Shown here in pieces: positions 37,529 through 45,565 of a stretch of 64,000 bases of DNA; position 1 is the first letter of the stretch; each line of letters begins with the position of its first letter. The stretch comes from Janthinobacterium sp. 17J80-10 (GTDB lineage: Bacteria > Pseudomonadota > Gammaproteobacteria > Burkholderiales > Burkholderiaceae_D): contig NZ_CP035311.1 of NCBI RefSeq assembly GCF_004114795.1, positions 434,001-498,000 on the forward strand, in the 5' to 3' direction. Under the pieces are notes generated by a model that searched no databases, was not told the DNA's origin, and worked only from the letters and a program-made list of their open reading frames with translations. Both the position numbers and the translations under genes were made by a program.

Positions 37529-37933
37529 ATGCTGGACCACGTCTTCATCTCAGTAACTGACATCAATCGATCCATTGCTTTTTATAGCGCGGTATTCAAG
37601 CCGCTTGGGATCATGAATCGCGTCGACTACGACGGCAAAGATGGGCCGCCGGGGCATCCTGATCTCAAAGGATTCGGTGCCGACGGCCGGATATTTTTCT
37701 GGCTTCGGGAAGGAACGGTTGAAGGACGCGCCGCACATATCGGCTTTGTTGCAAGGAACGCCGCCGAGGTCGACGCCGCATACAACGCAGCTATCGCCGC
37801 TGGCGCCACTGACAATGGCGCGCCGGGTGCTCGCCTCTACTATGACCCTCGCTACTATGCTGCCAATTTCTTGGACCCCGACGGTTACAGCATCGAGATT
37901 GTCTATAAAAGCTGGCAGCATCCGCAGACTTAG
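37529..37933 (+). CDS. VOC-superfamily (glyoxalase/bleomycin-resistance-like) protein
   Basis: A 134-residue protein with two beta-alpha-beta-beta-beta modules. The first starts MLDHVFISVTDINRSIAFY and the second has AHIGFVARNAAEVDAAY and ends FLDPDGYSIEIVYK. His4, His71-like and Glu near 127 are placed as metal ligands of the vicinal oxygen chelate fold. Members include glyoxalase I, dioxygenases and drug-binding proteins. GGAGA precedes the ATG. It may once have been co-transcribed with the SDR now reduced to a relic. Substrate unknown. Confidence 0.85.
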   Translation: MLDHVFISVTDINRSIAFYSAVFKPLGIMNRVDYDGKDGPPGHPDLKGFGADGRIFFWLREGTVEGRAAHIGFVARNAAEVDAAYNAAIAAGATDNGAPGARLYYDPRYYAANFLDPDGYSIEIVYKSWQHPQT

Positions 37934-37954
37934 GTCCGCGGCCGGTATTTTCAT

Positions 37955-38899
37955 TCATTTGACCTGCGTTGCCGCCGGGTGTTTGGTGTCCAGTCGGGCC
38001 CATGACTGGGGTCGCCGAAAAAACGCAAGCTTGCCGGATGAATACAGTACGCCGGTGATCACCAGGCCTGCGCCGCATACCTGCGCAATCGAAATCGACT
38101 GCCCGAGCACAACGCCGATCAATGCCGTGAAGATCGGCACCAGGTTCAAAAACACCGCAACCGAGGTCGCGCCCATGTGTTGCACTGCCTGATTCCACCA
38201 CAGGTAAGCGACTGCCGAACCGAACAGTCCCATGAAGGCAATTCCCGCCGCAATCGGCAACGGTGGTGGTGTCAGGAAGTCAGGCGCCGCCATCATCGCG
38301 AACGCAGCCATCAAGGCAGCCCCGCCGGCAATCGAGGCGCCAGTCGTTTGCAATGCCGACATGCCATGCACGAAGCGTTTCGGGATAATCGGGTAAATCG
38401 CAAAGCACAGGCTGCCAACCATGACCAGCAAATCGCCGGTTGACAGCGACATAGCCGCAAGGGCGTGCCATGAACCTTTGCTGACCACCACAACCACGCC
38501 GGCAATACCCAGCGCCATGCCGACCACCTGTTGTCGCGACAGGGATTCGCGGTTGACGAGGGTCGACAGTACGGCTGTCAGCGCAGGCGTGAATCCCATG
38601 ATGAGCGCGCCATTGACCGCGGAGGTCATGCGTAATCCATAGAACAGCGAAACATTGAAGCCGAACACGCCGATGGCCGACATCACCAGCAATCCGAAGG
38701 CGCTGCGGCGTAGCGCGGAAAGCGACCATCCTTCGCGCATTGCAATGATTGGCACCAGGACTGCGGCGGCAATCATGAAGCGCCAGGAAGCGGCGAATAA
38801 TGGCGATACCACTTCGACGGCATACTTCCCGATCTGGAAGACCGATGCCCAAAACAGGGCGACCAATACCAGCCTTACATAGATTCCCGATGCGCTCAT
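37955..38899 (-). CDS. EamA/DMT-family exporter
   Basis: A 314-residue inner-membrane protein with about ten helices in two EamA repeats (about 8-140 and 155-290). Typical segments are RFMIAAAVLVPI in the first half and VAVFLNLVPIFTALIGVVLG in the second. Such proteins export metabolites or amino-acid derivatives. A LysR regulator is divergent, 87 bases away, across a perfect inverted repeat, so regulation by that protein is likely. The convergent VOC gene ends 22 bases from its stop. Confidence 0.9.
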   Translation of the reverse strand: MSASGIYVRLVLVALFWASVFQIGKYAVEVVSPLFAASWRFMIAAAVLVPIIAMREGWSLSALRRSAFGLLVMSAIGVFGFNVSLFYGLRMTSAVNGALIMGFTPALTAVLSTLVNRESLSRQQVVGMALGIAGVVVVVSKGSWHALAAMSLSTGDLLVMVGSLCFAIYPIIPKRFVHGMSALQTTGASIAGGAALMAAFAMMAAPDFLTPPPLPIAAGIAFMGLFGSAVAYLWWNQAVQHMGATSVAVFLNLVPIFTALIGVVLGQSISIAQVCGAGLVITGVLYSSGKLAFFRRPQSWARLDTKHPAATQVK

Positions 38900-38936
38900 G
38901 ATGATTGCTCCCAGTTGGATACAGGGGTAGTATAGT

Positions 38937-38976
38937 TTTCTAAATATAAAAATCTTGCTATGAATTTAGAAATTCA
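38937..38976. promoter_or_regulatory. Inverted repeat between DMT exporter and LysR gene, probable LysR operator
   Basis: TTTCTAAAT (38937-38945) and ATTTAGAAA (38964-38972) are perfect 9-bp inverted repeats with an 18-base spacer. The right arm lies inside a second palindrome TGAATTT-AG-AAATTCA (38961-38976). The position, midway in an 87-base divergent gap and 11 bases before the LysR start codon, suits a LysR activation and recognition site that also represses its own gene. Confidence 0.55.
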
Positions 38977-38986
38977 TTTTCCATAA

Positions 38987-39892
38987 ATGAAAAACCTGAG
39001 CTTTGACTGGAATGATCTGAAATTCTTCCTGGCGACCGCCCGTCATGGCGGCTTGACGGGCGCGGCGGCGGCATTGCATACGAGCCCGTCCACCGTCTCC
39101 CGCCATGTGACGGCGCTCGAGGAGCGGATGCAGGCAACGCTATTCCTGCGCCAGCAGAGCGGTTATCAACTCACCGATGACGGCGACGCGTTATTCAGGC
39201 ATGTCGAGCAGGTTGAAGAGTCCATGATGGCGGCGGAAAGGAGTGGCCATGCGTCAGTGCAGCGGGAAATCACCGGGCAGGTTCGCCTTGCCACGTCGGA
39301 GACATTGGCATTTCACCTTATCGTGCCAAACCTGCATTTGTTCCGCGCGCAGTACCCGAAGCTCAGCGTCGAAATGAACATTTCACTTGCGCGCGCCAAT
39401 CTGTCCAAGCGCGAGGCAGACCTGGCCTTGCGGATATCGGACCCCGCCATCCGCGATGGCGGCGGCGACTATATCGCCAGCCGCGCGGGCACGCTGGACT
39501 TCGCCGCCTACTGCCGTGCCGGCTCGACGGCAGCAAAGCTGGCCAGGAAGGGGCCGGATGCATGGCAGCAGCTCGATTACGTTTCATGGGACGAAGCCTG
39601 GGCCGACTTGCCCATGGCAAAGTGGCTCAAGGCGACTTTTTCGGAAAAACCCCCCGCACTGGCATGCAATAGCATTCAAGCCCAGCACGTTGCCATCCGG
39701 GCCGGACTCGGCATCGGTGTGCTGCCGTGCTTTGTCGGCGATCGCGATGCGTCGCTTGAGCGGTTCGGCGCAAGCCAGCCAATCTTTTCGCGTGACCTAT
39801 GGCTGGTCTATCACCGCGATCTCAAGGCCAGCCAGCGCATGATTGCGCTGCGCGACTTCATCCAGGGCCTGGTCAAAAGCCATCTCAATTGA
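38987..39892 (+). CDS. LysR-family regulator divergent from the DMT exporter
   Basis: A 301-residue regulator. The N-terminal helix-turn-helix (FDWNDLKFFLATARHGGL, then AAAALHTSPSTVSRHVTALE) and the effector domain beginning GQVRLATSETLAF place it near the LysR proteins that control small efflux or catabolic genes. It diverges from the EamA exporter across a perfect inverted repeat. The next gene on the opposite strand is a dienelactone hydrolase that ends 46 bases past its stop. The effector is unknown. Confidence 0.9.
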   Translation: MKNLSFDWNDLKFFLATARHGGLTGAAAALHTSPSTVSRHVTALEERMQATLFLRQQSGYQLTDDGDALFRHVEQVEESMMAAERSGHASVQREITGQVRLATSETLAFHLIVPNLHLFRAQYPKLSVEMNISLARANLSKREADLALRISDPAIRDGGGDYIASRAGTLDFAAYCRAGSTAAKLARKGPDAWQQLDYVSWDEAWADLPMAKWLKATFSEKPPALACNSIQAQHVAIRAGLGIGVLPCFVGDRDASLERFGASQPIFSRDLWLVYHRDLKASQRMIALRDFIQGLVKSHLN

Positions 39893-39937
39893 AATGCGCA
39901 AGCCATCCTGCCTCAAGCAGGCTGGCGCTTGATACCG

Positions 39938-40837
39938 CTACGCCCGTAGATGGGTATTGAAAAAATCGATGGTGCGTCGCCACGCCAGCTTGGCAGCCGC
40001 TTCGTCGTAGCGGGGCGTGGTGTCATTGTTGAAGCCATGCTGCGTGCCGGGATAGATGTAGGCTTCATACTTGACGCCGGCAGCCTTGAGCGCGGCTTCA
40101 TATGCCGGCCAGCCCGCATTGATGCGCTCATCTTTTTCGGCATATTGAATCAGCAGCGGCGCCTTGATTTTGGGAACCTCTTCCGTCGGCGCCTGACTGC
40201 CGTAGAAGGGCACCGCAGCGCCGAGGTCGGGAAGTCGCGTCGCCAGGAAATTGGCGATGCCGCCGCCATAACAGAAGCCGACCACGCCAACGCGGCCAGT
40301 ACCTTGCGGCAGATGTTTCAGGTAGTCGGCCGCTTTCAGAAAATCCGCGCGCGTCTTGTTCTGGTCGAGCTTGGCGAACAGTTCGCGCGCCTTGTCTTCG
40401 TCGCCCGGGTAGCCCCCCAGGGGGAAAAGGGCATCGGGCGCGAATGCAATGAAATTGTCCAGCGCCACACGGCGCGCAATATCTTCAATATGCGGATTCA
40501 GGCCGCGGTTTTCGTGCACGACCAATACGGCGGGCAGCTTGCCCTTGGCCGACGCCGGCTGGACTAGATAGCCGCGAAGCGTGCCGCTGCCTTCCGGCGA
40601 AGGAATTTCAACATAGCCCGCCACAATGCGCGGGTCGCTGCCGGACACTTGCTGGGCCTGGGCGAAACGTGGTTGCAGGGCCTGCAGCAAACCTTCGGCG
40701 GTCACGGCACCGACGGCGAATCGGCTTGCAGACGAAAGGAAGTCACGGCGCGTGATAGCGCCATGGACGTATTGGTCGAAGAGTTTAAAGACTTCAGGAT
40801 CGAAGTCTTGCGTGGTGTCGTTTGTACTCTGGGACAT
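39938..40837 (-). CDS. Dienelactone hydrolase family protein with internal twin-arginine motif
   Basis: A 299-residue hydrolase. Residues about 29-62 look like a Tat signal (TRRDFLSSAS, then a hydrophobic stretch and AQA), set about 28 residues in from the start behind a hydrophilic leader. The DLH domain has the nucleophile elbow GFCYGGG with Cys, the acid in AEKDERI and His in GTQHGF. Such proteins hydrolyse lactone or ester bonds; the substrate is unknown. The ATG at 40837 with GAGG upstream is preferred over an ORF opening 31 codons earlier. Export as a folded protein is inferred from the twin arginine. Confidence 0.85.
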   Translation of the reverse strand: MSQSTNDTTQDFDPEVFKLFDQYVHGAITRRDFLSSASRFAVGAVTAEGLLQALQPRFAQAQQVSGSDPRIVAGYVEIPSPEGSGTLRGYLVQPASAKGKLPAVLVVHENRGLNPHIEDIARRVALDNFIAFAPDALFPLGGYPGDEDKARELFAKLDQNKTRADFLKAADYLKHLPQGTGRVGVVGFCYGGGIANFLATRLPDLGAAVPFYGSQAPTEEVPKIKAPLLIQYAEKDERINAGWPAYEAALKAAGVKYEAYIYPGTQHGFNNDTTPRYDEAAAKLAWRRTIDFFNTHLRA

Positions 40838-41171
40838 GTTCGCCTCACGGATAAATAAGTTGGCATTACGGATTGCAAAATTCAAGCCATGTATCAAGGA
40901 GCATTTGGCCTGCATTGTTGTTCGATGCAAGTTATTTTCAAGCGGAATGCAGCGTTGCCCTGCACGAAATGCAGCAAATTCCGCGGCACATGTTGAAATT
41001 CGAACAGTCTGCTTGCTTGAAGCGGTCCAGCATGTATTTTCCGAGTATGGATGTACGAATTTATTCGTTTTTCCGTATTGCCAAATTCGCTATAGTGAAA
41101 CGGGGCACTTTCAGCTTCGAACAGGATCGCGATTTTTTGCTTCTTATTCATTGGACCGCATCAGTACGGAT
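40838..41171. other. Intergenic region between hydrolase and HAD gene
   Basis: 334 bases between divergent genes. The frames through it are open but lack coding character. It is more AT-rich than the genes around it and must hold both promoters. No clear -35/-10 pair, repeat or operator was found. Confidence 0.4.
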
Positions 41172-41858
41172 ATGCCTTATCTACTCTGGGATTTCGACAA
41201 TACCTTAGCATATCGTCCTGGCCTGTGGTCCCAGTGCCTGGCTGATCTGGCAAATGCTGAATTGCCAGGGCTCAATCTGAAGCGGGAGCATCTGGTTCCC
41301 CATCTATCGAGTGGTTTTCCATGGCATACGCCCGATCTCGAACATCACCATCTTTCCACCTCGGATGCCTGGTGGCGCAACCTGCATCCAGTACTGGCGG
41401 CGTCGCTGGTCGCCGGTGCAGGCATCGACGCTTCCCTCGCGTTTGAACTCGCTGAACGTGTCCGCGCTGAGTACGTCAATCCCGGGCAGTGGGTGGTATT
41501 TGCCGATACTGAGCCGACACTGACGGCGCTTTCGAGTAGCGGCTGGCAGCACATCGTGCTCTCCAACCATGTTCCGGAGTTACCGCAACTAATCGCCGCC
41601 TTGGGTCTAGAGCGCCACTTTGCCCGCATTCTTACGTCCGCCGCACTGGGCTACGAAAAGCCGCATCCGTTAGCATTCAAGGCAGCGGTGTCAGGCATTC
41701 CGCATCGGGAGCAGGTCATCATGGTTGGGGACAGTTTTGTTGCTGACTATCAGGGCGCCCGTGCCGCAGGCCTCGATGCAGTCCTTGTGCGCAACGCGCA
41801 TCCAGACTGCAAGACTGCACTGCCAGACCTTCATGCACTCGTGCGCCACTTGCAATAA
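41172..41858 (+). CDS. HAD-superfamily phosphatase
   Basis: A 228-residue hydrolase with all four HAD motifs: I, WDFDNT near residues 6-11 (nucleophile Asp8 and acid Asp10); II, VLSNH; III, the lysine in GYEKPHP; and IV, MVGDSFVADYQGA. It is of the beta-phosphoglucomutase-like subgroup with a helical cap. The ATG at 41172 starts the first strand; its ribosome site is weak (GGA), and a TTG seven codons upstream is possible. It stands alone. The substrate is probably a small phosphate ester and cannot be named. Confidence 0.85.
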   Translation: MPYLLWDFDNTLAYRPGLWSQCLADLANAELPGLNLKREHLVPHLSSGFPWHTPDLEHHHLSTSDAWWRNLHPVLAASLVAGAGIDASLAFELAERVRAEYVNPGQWVVFADTEPTLTALSSSGWQHIVLSNHVPELPQLIAALGLERHFARILTSAALGYEKPHPLAFKAAVSGIPHREQVIMVGDSFVADYQGARAAGLDAVLVRNAHPDCKTALPDLHALVRHLQ

Positions 41859-42073
41859 GGGGGCAACTTGTCAATCGGCGCGAGTACCTTAAGTCATAGA
41901 CTGGGCCGTTCTGGACCGCCGCAAACTACGATACATCATCGAGTGACCATTGGAAGAAGCGAATTTTGTAAATGCCAATCGACGATATTTCGAGGAAGCG
42001 TTGCTTTGAAGGCTAGCCTCTCGTATGGCCAGATTGTTCCTCATCGCGGTTGCTTGCCCCTGAACGTGTTCGA

Positions 42074-43312
42074 TTATTGTCGTTGCACAATAGGACTTGA
42101 AAGGGTATGTAAAAACGCGATGACGTCCCGCACTTCCTGCTCCGACAGATTGATCGGTTTGAGCTCGCTGTGACCTGCGGCAGATGCTGGCGCATTCGCG
42201 TAGTGCCGCACCACGTCCTCGAGTGAGGCCAATTGCCCCGCATGCATGTACGGTGGCCTTGAGGCGACGTTACGCAGGCCCGGTGTCTTGAACGCTGCCT
42301 TCGTCGTGTGATCGGCAGCCGCGATGAAGTTCAGCTCCTCGCAGAGTTCAGGCTTGGCATCGCTATAGCGCCCGAGGCAATTGAATTCATCGTTCATCAC
42401 CTTGTCGATTGCGGCATAACGACCCATATCCGGCGTTTTTTCGTGGCGCTGGGGAACACCCGTGTTATGAAAATGCTGATCCGTCAGCAATGGGCCGTTA
42501 TGGCAAGTGATGCAATTGCCCTTGCCGATAAAGATGCGCAGGCCGTGCTTTTCCTCTGGGCTGAGTATCTGCAGCGACGGTTGATCCCCGCTGACGACGC
42601 CCTCGACATAGCGGTCCAGGCGCGATTCTCCATGCTGCAAGGTCTTCTGATACGCGGCAAGGGCCTTGCCCATGTTGGCAAATATCCGCGATACGTCATG
42701 GCGCGCCGACTCCGGCATGGTGTTCCAGGTGGTCTTGTGCAATGGCGTGCCGGCTGGGCTGGCATGTTTCGGAAAATGCCGAAGATCCGGCATCGCGCCG
42801 AAAATCGCTTCGTAATCCTTGCGGTAATGCGCCTGCATCAGATGCGCATAGGCCAGGCGGTTGCCACCATGCTCTGCCGGGTCTTCCAGTGGCCCCAGCG
42901 CCTGCGACCAGAGGCTGTCCTTGCGTCCATCCCAGAACAGGAAGGGACTATGGTCGGCCGCAACCACCGGCATGGTCCTGCGGCTGCCGGTGCCGACGCC
43001 CAGTCCGAGCGGCGCGCCATCCTGAAAATGCTTGTCCGGCTGGTGACAGCTGGCACAGGACACGGCGCCATTGCTGCTGAATCTGCGGTCGGCAAAGATG
43101 CGCTCACCGAGATGCACGGCGGCCGGCAACGCTTCATAGGCGTTGGAGGGATCTTTCGGCGCCGGCGGCAACTGCTTCAGGCTTAACGAAGCCAAGATGG
43201 CCATCTCTTCCCGTGTCCAGCCGTCGATGTAGTCCGGCATGCCGGCCAGTGCAGCGCCGGCAATCAGCGCCGCACTGCCAGCTGCCAGCAAGGCCCCTGT
43301 AAGTTTATGCAT
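42074..43312 (-). CDS. Di-haem cytochrome c peroxidase/MauG-family protein
   Basis: A 412-residue exported haem protein with a signal peptide ending near ALA-G24. It has two haem c sites, CASCH (Cys86, Cys89, His90) and CITCH near residue 255. The blocks LFWDGRKDSLWSQALGPL and GLRNVASRPPYMHAG are typical; in the latter a Met stands where peroxidases have Met and MauG-type enzymes have Tyr. It uses peroxide in the periplasm or on a partner protein. The ATG at 43312 is taken; a TTG at 43330 overlaps the upstream stop as TTGA, so translational coupling is possible. It is the last gene of a three-gene run. Confidence 0.88.
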   Translation of the reverse strand: MHKLTGALLAAGSAALIAGAALAGMPDYIDGWTREEMAILASLSLKQLPPAPKDPSNAYEALPAAVHLGERIFADRRFSSNGAVSCASCHQPDKHFQDGAPLGLGVGTGSRRTMPVVAADHSPFLFWDGRKDSLWSQALGPLEDPAEHGGNRLAYAHLMQAHYRKDYEAIFGAMPDLRHFPKHASPAGTPLHKTTWNTMPESARHDVSRIFANMGKALAAYQKTLQHGESRLDRYVEGVVSGDQPSLQILSPEEKHGLRIFIGKGNCITCHNGPLLTDQHFHNTGVPQRHEKTPDMGRYAAIDKVMNDEFNCLGRYSDAKPELCEELNFIAAADHTTKAAFKTPGLRNVASRPPYMHAGQLASLEDVVRHYANAPASAAGHSELKPINLSEQEVRDVIAFLHTLSSPIVQRQ

Positions 43313-43326
43313 GGTTTCGGTAAAGC

Positions 43327-43800
43327 TCAAAAATGACGTTCCGCGGACGTGCCACCTTCCGCCAGGATCGCAGGCTGGATAATGACCGTATTGAAGGTGA
43401 CCTTGTCCGTGCCGTAGGTCGAATCAATCGTCAGCTTGATTTCCCACCAGCCCGGCATGCTGAATTTCATGCCTTCGAGCAGGTAACGTCCGCCGCCAAG
43501 CTCTTTTGTGACCCTGGGCTGCGTCGGGAAACCATGGCCATGCTGCGGCATGCCACCGTCGACGGTAATCCGGGCGTGCTGCACAGGTTCACCCGATTGC
43601 GACTGCAACCGGATTTCCCAGGCGTGCATCTTGTTGATGACAATCGGTTCCGCCAATGCATGCACTTTGGCGACATACTTGGATTGTGCTGTCGGCCGCT
43701 CCAGCGACAGGTTCAGGTCGGCCGGCATTGACATGCAGCCGGACGTGCCGGCCACGGCCAGGAATGCCAGGGTCGAATAAATTTTTTGAAGCTGCATCAT
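43327..43800 (-). CDS. FixH/YtkA-like exported protein, probable lipoprotein
   Basis: A 157-residue protein. Its signal-like N-terminus ends TSGC, a near lipobox with Thr where Leu is usual (Cys near residue 23). The rest is a beta-sandwich of the FixH/YtkA type: MHAWEIRLQSQSGEPVQHARI, then DGGMPQHGHGFPTQP with two His, and FSMPGWWEIKLTI. The same family often sits beside di-haem peroxidases and copper genes. The frame opens far upstream, but ATG at 43800 has GGAGCA before it and starts the signal. It may be a copper or partner protein for the peroxidase; that is inference. Confidence 0.72.
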   Translation of the reverse strand: MMQLQKIYSTLAFLAVAGTSGCMSMPADLNLSLERPTAQSKYVAKVHALAEPIVINKMHAWEIRLQSQSGEPVQHARITVDGGMPQHGHGFPTQPRVTKELGGGRYLLEGMKFSMPGWWEIKLTIDSTYGTDKVTFNTVIIQPAILAEGGTSAERHF

Positions 43801-43880
43801 TGCTCCTGCGAATAAAAGAGGGGAGGTTTGGCGTGACCGGTCCGGATCGCAAGGAGCGAACCGGTCACGTGCGCTGCAGG

Positions 43881-44030
43881 CTAGCTTTTTGCACAGGCGC
43901 ATTGGTCGCCGCAACGGCATTGCGGTCCGCACGCGCAAGTCTTTTGCCCGGCAGGTTGCTGGCAGCCGCATTTGCAGCCGGCGCCAACGCAGGGGGTGCA
44001 TTTGCAGGGGGTATTTGCAGGGGTGTTCAT
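43881..44030 (-). CDS. Metallothionein-like cysteine-rich protein, 49 residues
   Basis: A short gene absent from ordinary length-filtered gene lists. Its 49 residues contain 12 cysteines (positions 9, 11, 14, 19, 21, 23, 32, 34, 38, 40, 44 and 46), mostly as Cys-x-Cys and Cys-x-x-x-Cys, and end CRCGDQCACAKS. There are no aromatic residues and no signal peptide. This is the composition of a metallothionein, able to bind several Cu(I), Zn or Cd ions in the cytosol. GGAGATTCAC precedes the ATG at 44030. It starts a same-strand run with the FixH-like gene 80 bases downstream and the di-haem peroxidase after it. The metal is unknown. Confidence 0.75.
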   Translation of the reverse strand: MNTPANTPCKCTPCVGAGCKCGCQQPAGQKTCACGPQCRCGDQCACAKS

Positions 44031-44102
44031 GTGAATCTCCTATCGGTTGACATTGAAATGCCAGTCTAGGAGAGCACGTTGAGGCCGGCTTGAACGAAAC
44101 GG

Positions 44103-44240
44103 CTATTCTTGCTGGATGCTTGCCGCCGCGACACCAAACATACGCCGGAAGGTGCGCGAAAAATGCGCGGAATCGGCAAAGCCGCCGGCATAGGCGGCTT
44201 CGGTCAGGCTGTTGCCTGCTGCATAGTACGGCCGTACGTT
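44103..44240 (-). pseudogene. 3' remnant of a second AraC-family regulator gene
   Basis: Read on the minus strand, this encodes AAGNSLTEAAYAGGFADSAH followed by FSRTFRRMFG and stops in TAG at 44103-44105, matching the C-terminus of the intact AraC gene upstream. Before the Tyr-Ala-Ala block the fragment has only RPY, so it breaks off or has an internal deletion at that point. Against the intact gene about 11 codon differences are silent and only two change the residue, so it is a diverged functional paralogue later lost, not a fresh duplication. It lies 72 bases upstream of the metallothionein-like gene. Confidence 0.8.
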
Positions 44241-44573
44241 GTAGATGGGTTTTGAAATGACGCTTTGAGTTCGACTTGACTAATATTAACGATGTCCTAC
44301 ACTGGAAGTGCCGACAAACTCCCATAGGATGGCATATAGAGCACCATAAATTGAATTCATCCATTTGCTGGAACTGTTCGTACGGGTGGTGCGCTTAGTA
44401 AGATGCGATTTCTTACTTCTGGTTTTAGTCGGTACATTGGAAATGGAGGCGCAACACCTCTGTTTTTAGGAGCTGGCCCCGTAGGGCCAGTTTTCATTTT
44501 CCCGGACCGTGAACGACCACGCCTAGCTGGAATCCGCCGCGTTTCGTTCAGGTTGGCCAGCTTGAACAAACAG
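44241..44573. other. Intergenic region between AraC remnant and AraC gene
   Basis: About 330 bases without a supported gene. It holds a 12-bp palindrome GTACGGCCGTAC just at its edge (44226-44237) and, near 44446-44494, two tandem hairpins listed separately. Base composition is lower in GC than its neighbours. Overlapping short frames on both strands lack ribosome sites and family resemblance. Confidence 0.4.
44446..44500 (+). terminator. Tandem hairpins ending in a U-rich tail
   Basis: A small hairpin GAGG/CCTC (44446-44449 and 44457-44460) is followed by a strong 7-bp stem CTGGCCC/GGGCCAG (44473-44479 and 44484-44490, loop CGTA) and TTTTCATTTT. The second is a good intrinsic terminator on the plus strand, though no plus-strand gene precedes it, so it may end a small RNA or a lost gene. 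Confidence 0.5.
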
Positions 44574-45356
44574 CTATTCGCGCTGGATGCTTGCCGCAGG
44601 GACACCGAACATGCGCCTAAATGTTCGTGAGAAATGCGCGGAATCGGCAAAGCCGCCGGCATATGCGGCTTCGGTCAGGCTATTGCCGGCTGCATAGGAT
44701 GCAATGGCAAGTTCCAGGCGTAACCAGAGGACATAGGGCCGGAAGCGGATACCGGTTTCCTGCAGAAAGAGATGACGAAACCGTTCGGGCGAAAGATGCA
44801 CCGCATTGGCGATATCGGTAAGTGTAACCGTTGATTCAACACGATCACGCAGTACTTCAATGGCACGTGCAATGCGGTTGTCCAGGGAGCTTGCCGGTAA
44901 GGTAGGGCTTGAAGATAAAGTCGCAATCACCGCTCGTGCACGCGCAATGACTTCCTTGTCGGGGGCCTTTTCACGGTAGGCGGCTACAAGGGCGGCGATT
45001 TCGCAGTCGAGTAAGCCTTCCGGCAGGGGCGACAGTCCCGCACCGTAGCGTTCCTGGATCGTTATGCCCTCGCATGATTCGGGCTCGACAAAAATCAGGG
45101 CAACCAGCTCGCCGCGGGCCTCGAATGCGTGCGGCTGGTGTGCCGGAACGATTACTGCAGTAAAGGCCTGCCAGCCTTCGTCTGGTTGACGGAATCGCAG
45201 CGCGCCCTTGGCAAGCGCAAGCGTAATCTGGATCGCATGGTGGGAATGAAAATCCGTAGCTTCCTGGGCGCTGCCAATCCAGATACTGCCCCCGCGCCAA
45301 AGCAGGATGCGCCCGATCCCGGTTGCCTTGATACCCCCGCGTTGCCCGGAAATCAT
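44574..45356 (-). CDS. AraC-family transcriptional regulator
   Basis: A 260-residue regulator. The N-terminal cupin-like sensor (HSHHAIQITLALAKG near residues 37-52, then PAHQPHAFEA) is followed by the two-helix-turn-helix AraC domain (about 165-258), with LTDIANAVHLSPERFRHLF and FADSAHFSRTFRRMFGVPAA. It lies upstream of, and on the same strand as, the metallothionein operon, with a truncated AraC paralogue between them. Regulation of that operon is possible but unproven. The effector is unknown. Confidence 0.9.
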   Translation of the reverse strand: MISGQRGGIKATGIGRILLWRGGSIWIGSAQEATDFHSHHAIQITLALAKGALRFRQPDEGWQAFTAVIVPAHQPHAFEARGELVALIFVEPESCEGITIQERYGAGLSPLPEGLLDCEIAALVAAYREKAPDKEVIARARAVIATLSSSPTLPASSLDNRIARAIEVLRDRVESTVTLTDIANAVHLSPERFRHLFLQETGIRFRPYVLWLRLELAIASYAAGNSLTEAAYAGGFADSAHFSRTFRRMFGVPAASIQRE

Positions 45357-45565
45357 AGTATCGCCGTAAGTTGTGGATGATTTTTGGAGTGATGCGGCTT
45401 CGAACTTGTCCGAATAACTGTATCAGCAAGAATGAACCCATTCCACGAAAAAACTGGTGAGTTCCTGCCTTACTTTAACGTAGTGGCCGCCAACGGCTCA
45501 GATTTGAACAAAATAAGTAATAATCGAGGGTCGCCATATTTTTTCTGATATCCAAGGCATTCCCG

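Noticed and set aside
44226-44237. 12-bp palindrome GTACGGCCGTAC
   Set aside because: Single short palindrome at the break of the AraC remnant; could be a site or chance, and no second copy was seen.
44357-44662. Overlapping small frames on both strands between AraC copies
   Set aside because: No ribosome site, overlap the AraC 3' end, and no recognised family; more likely chance frames.
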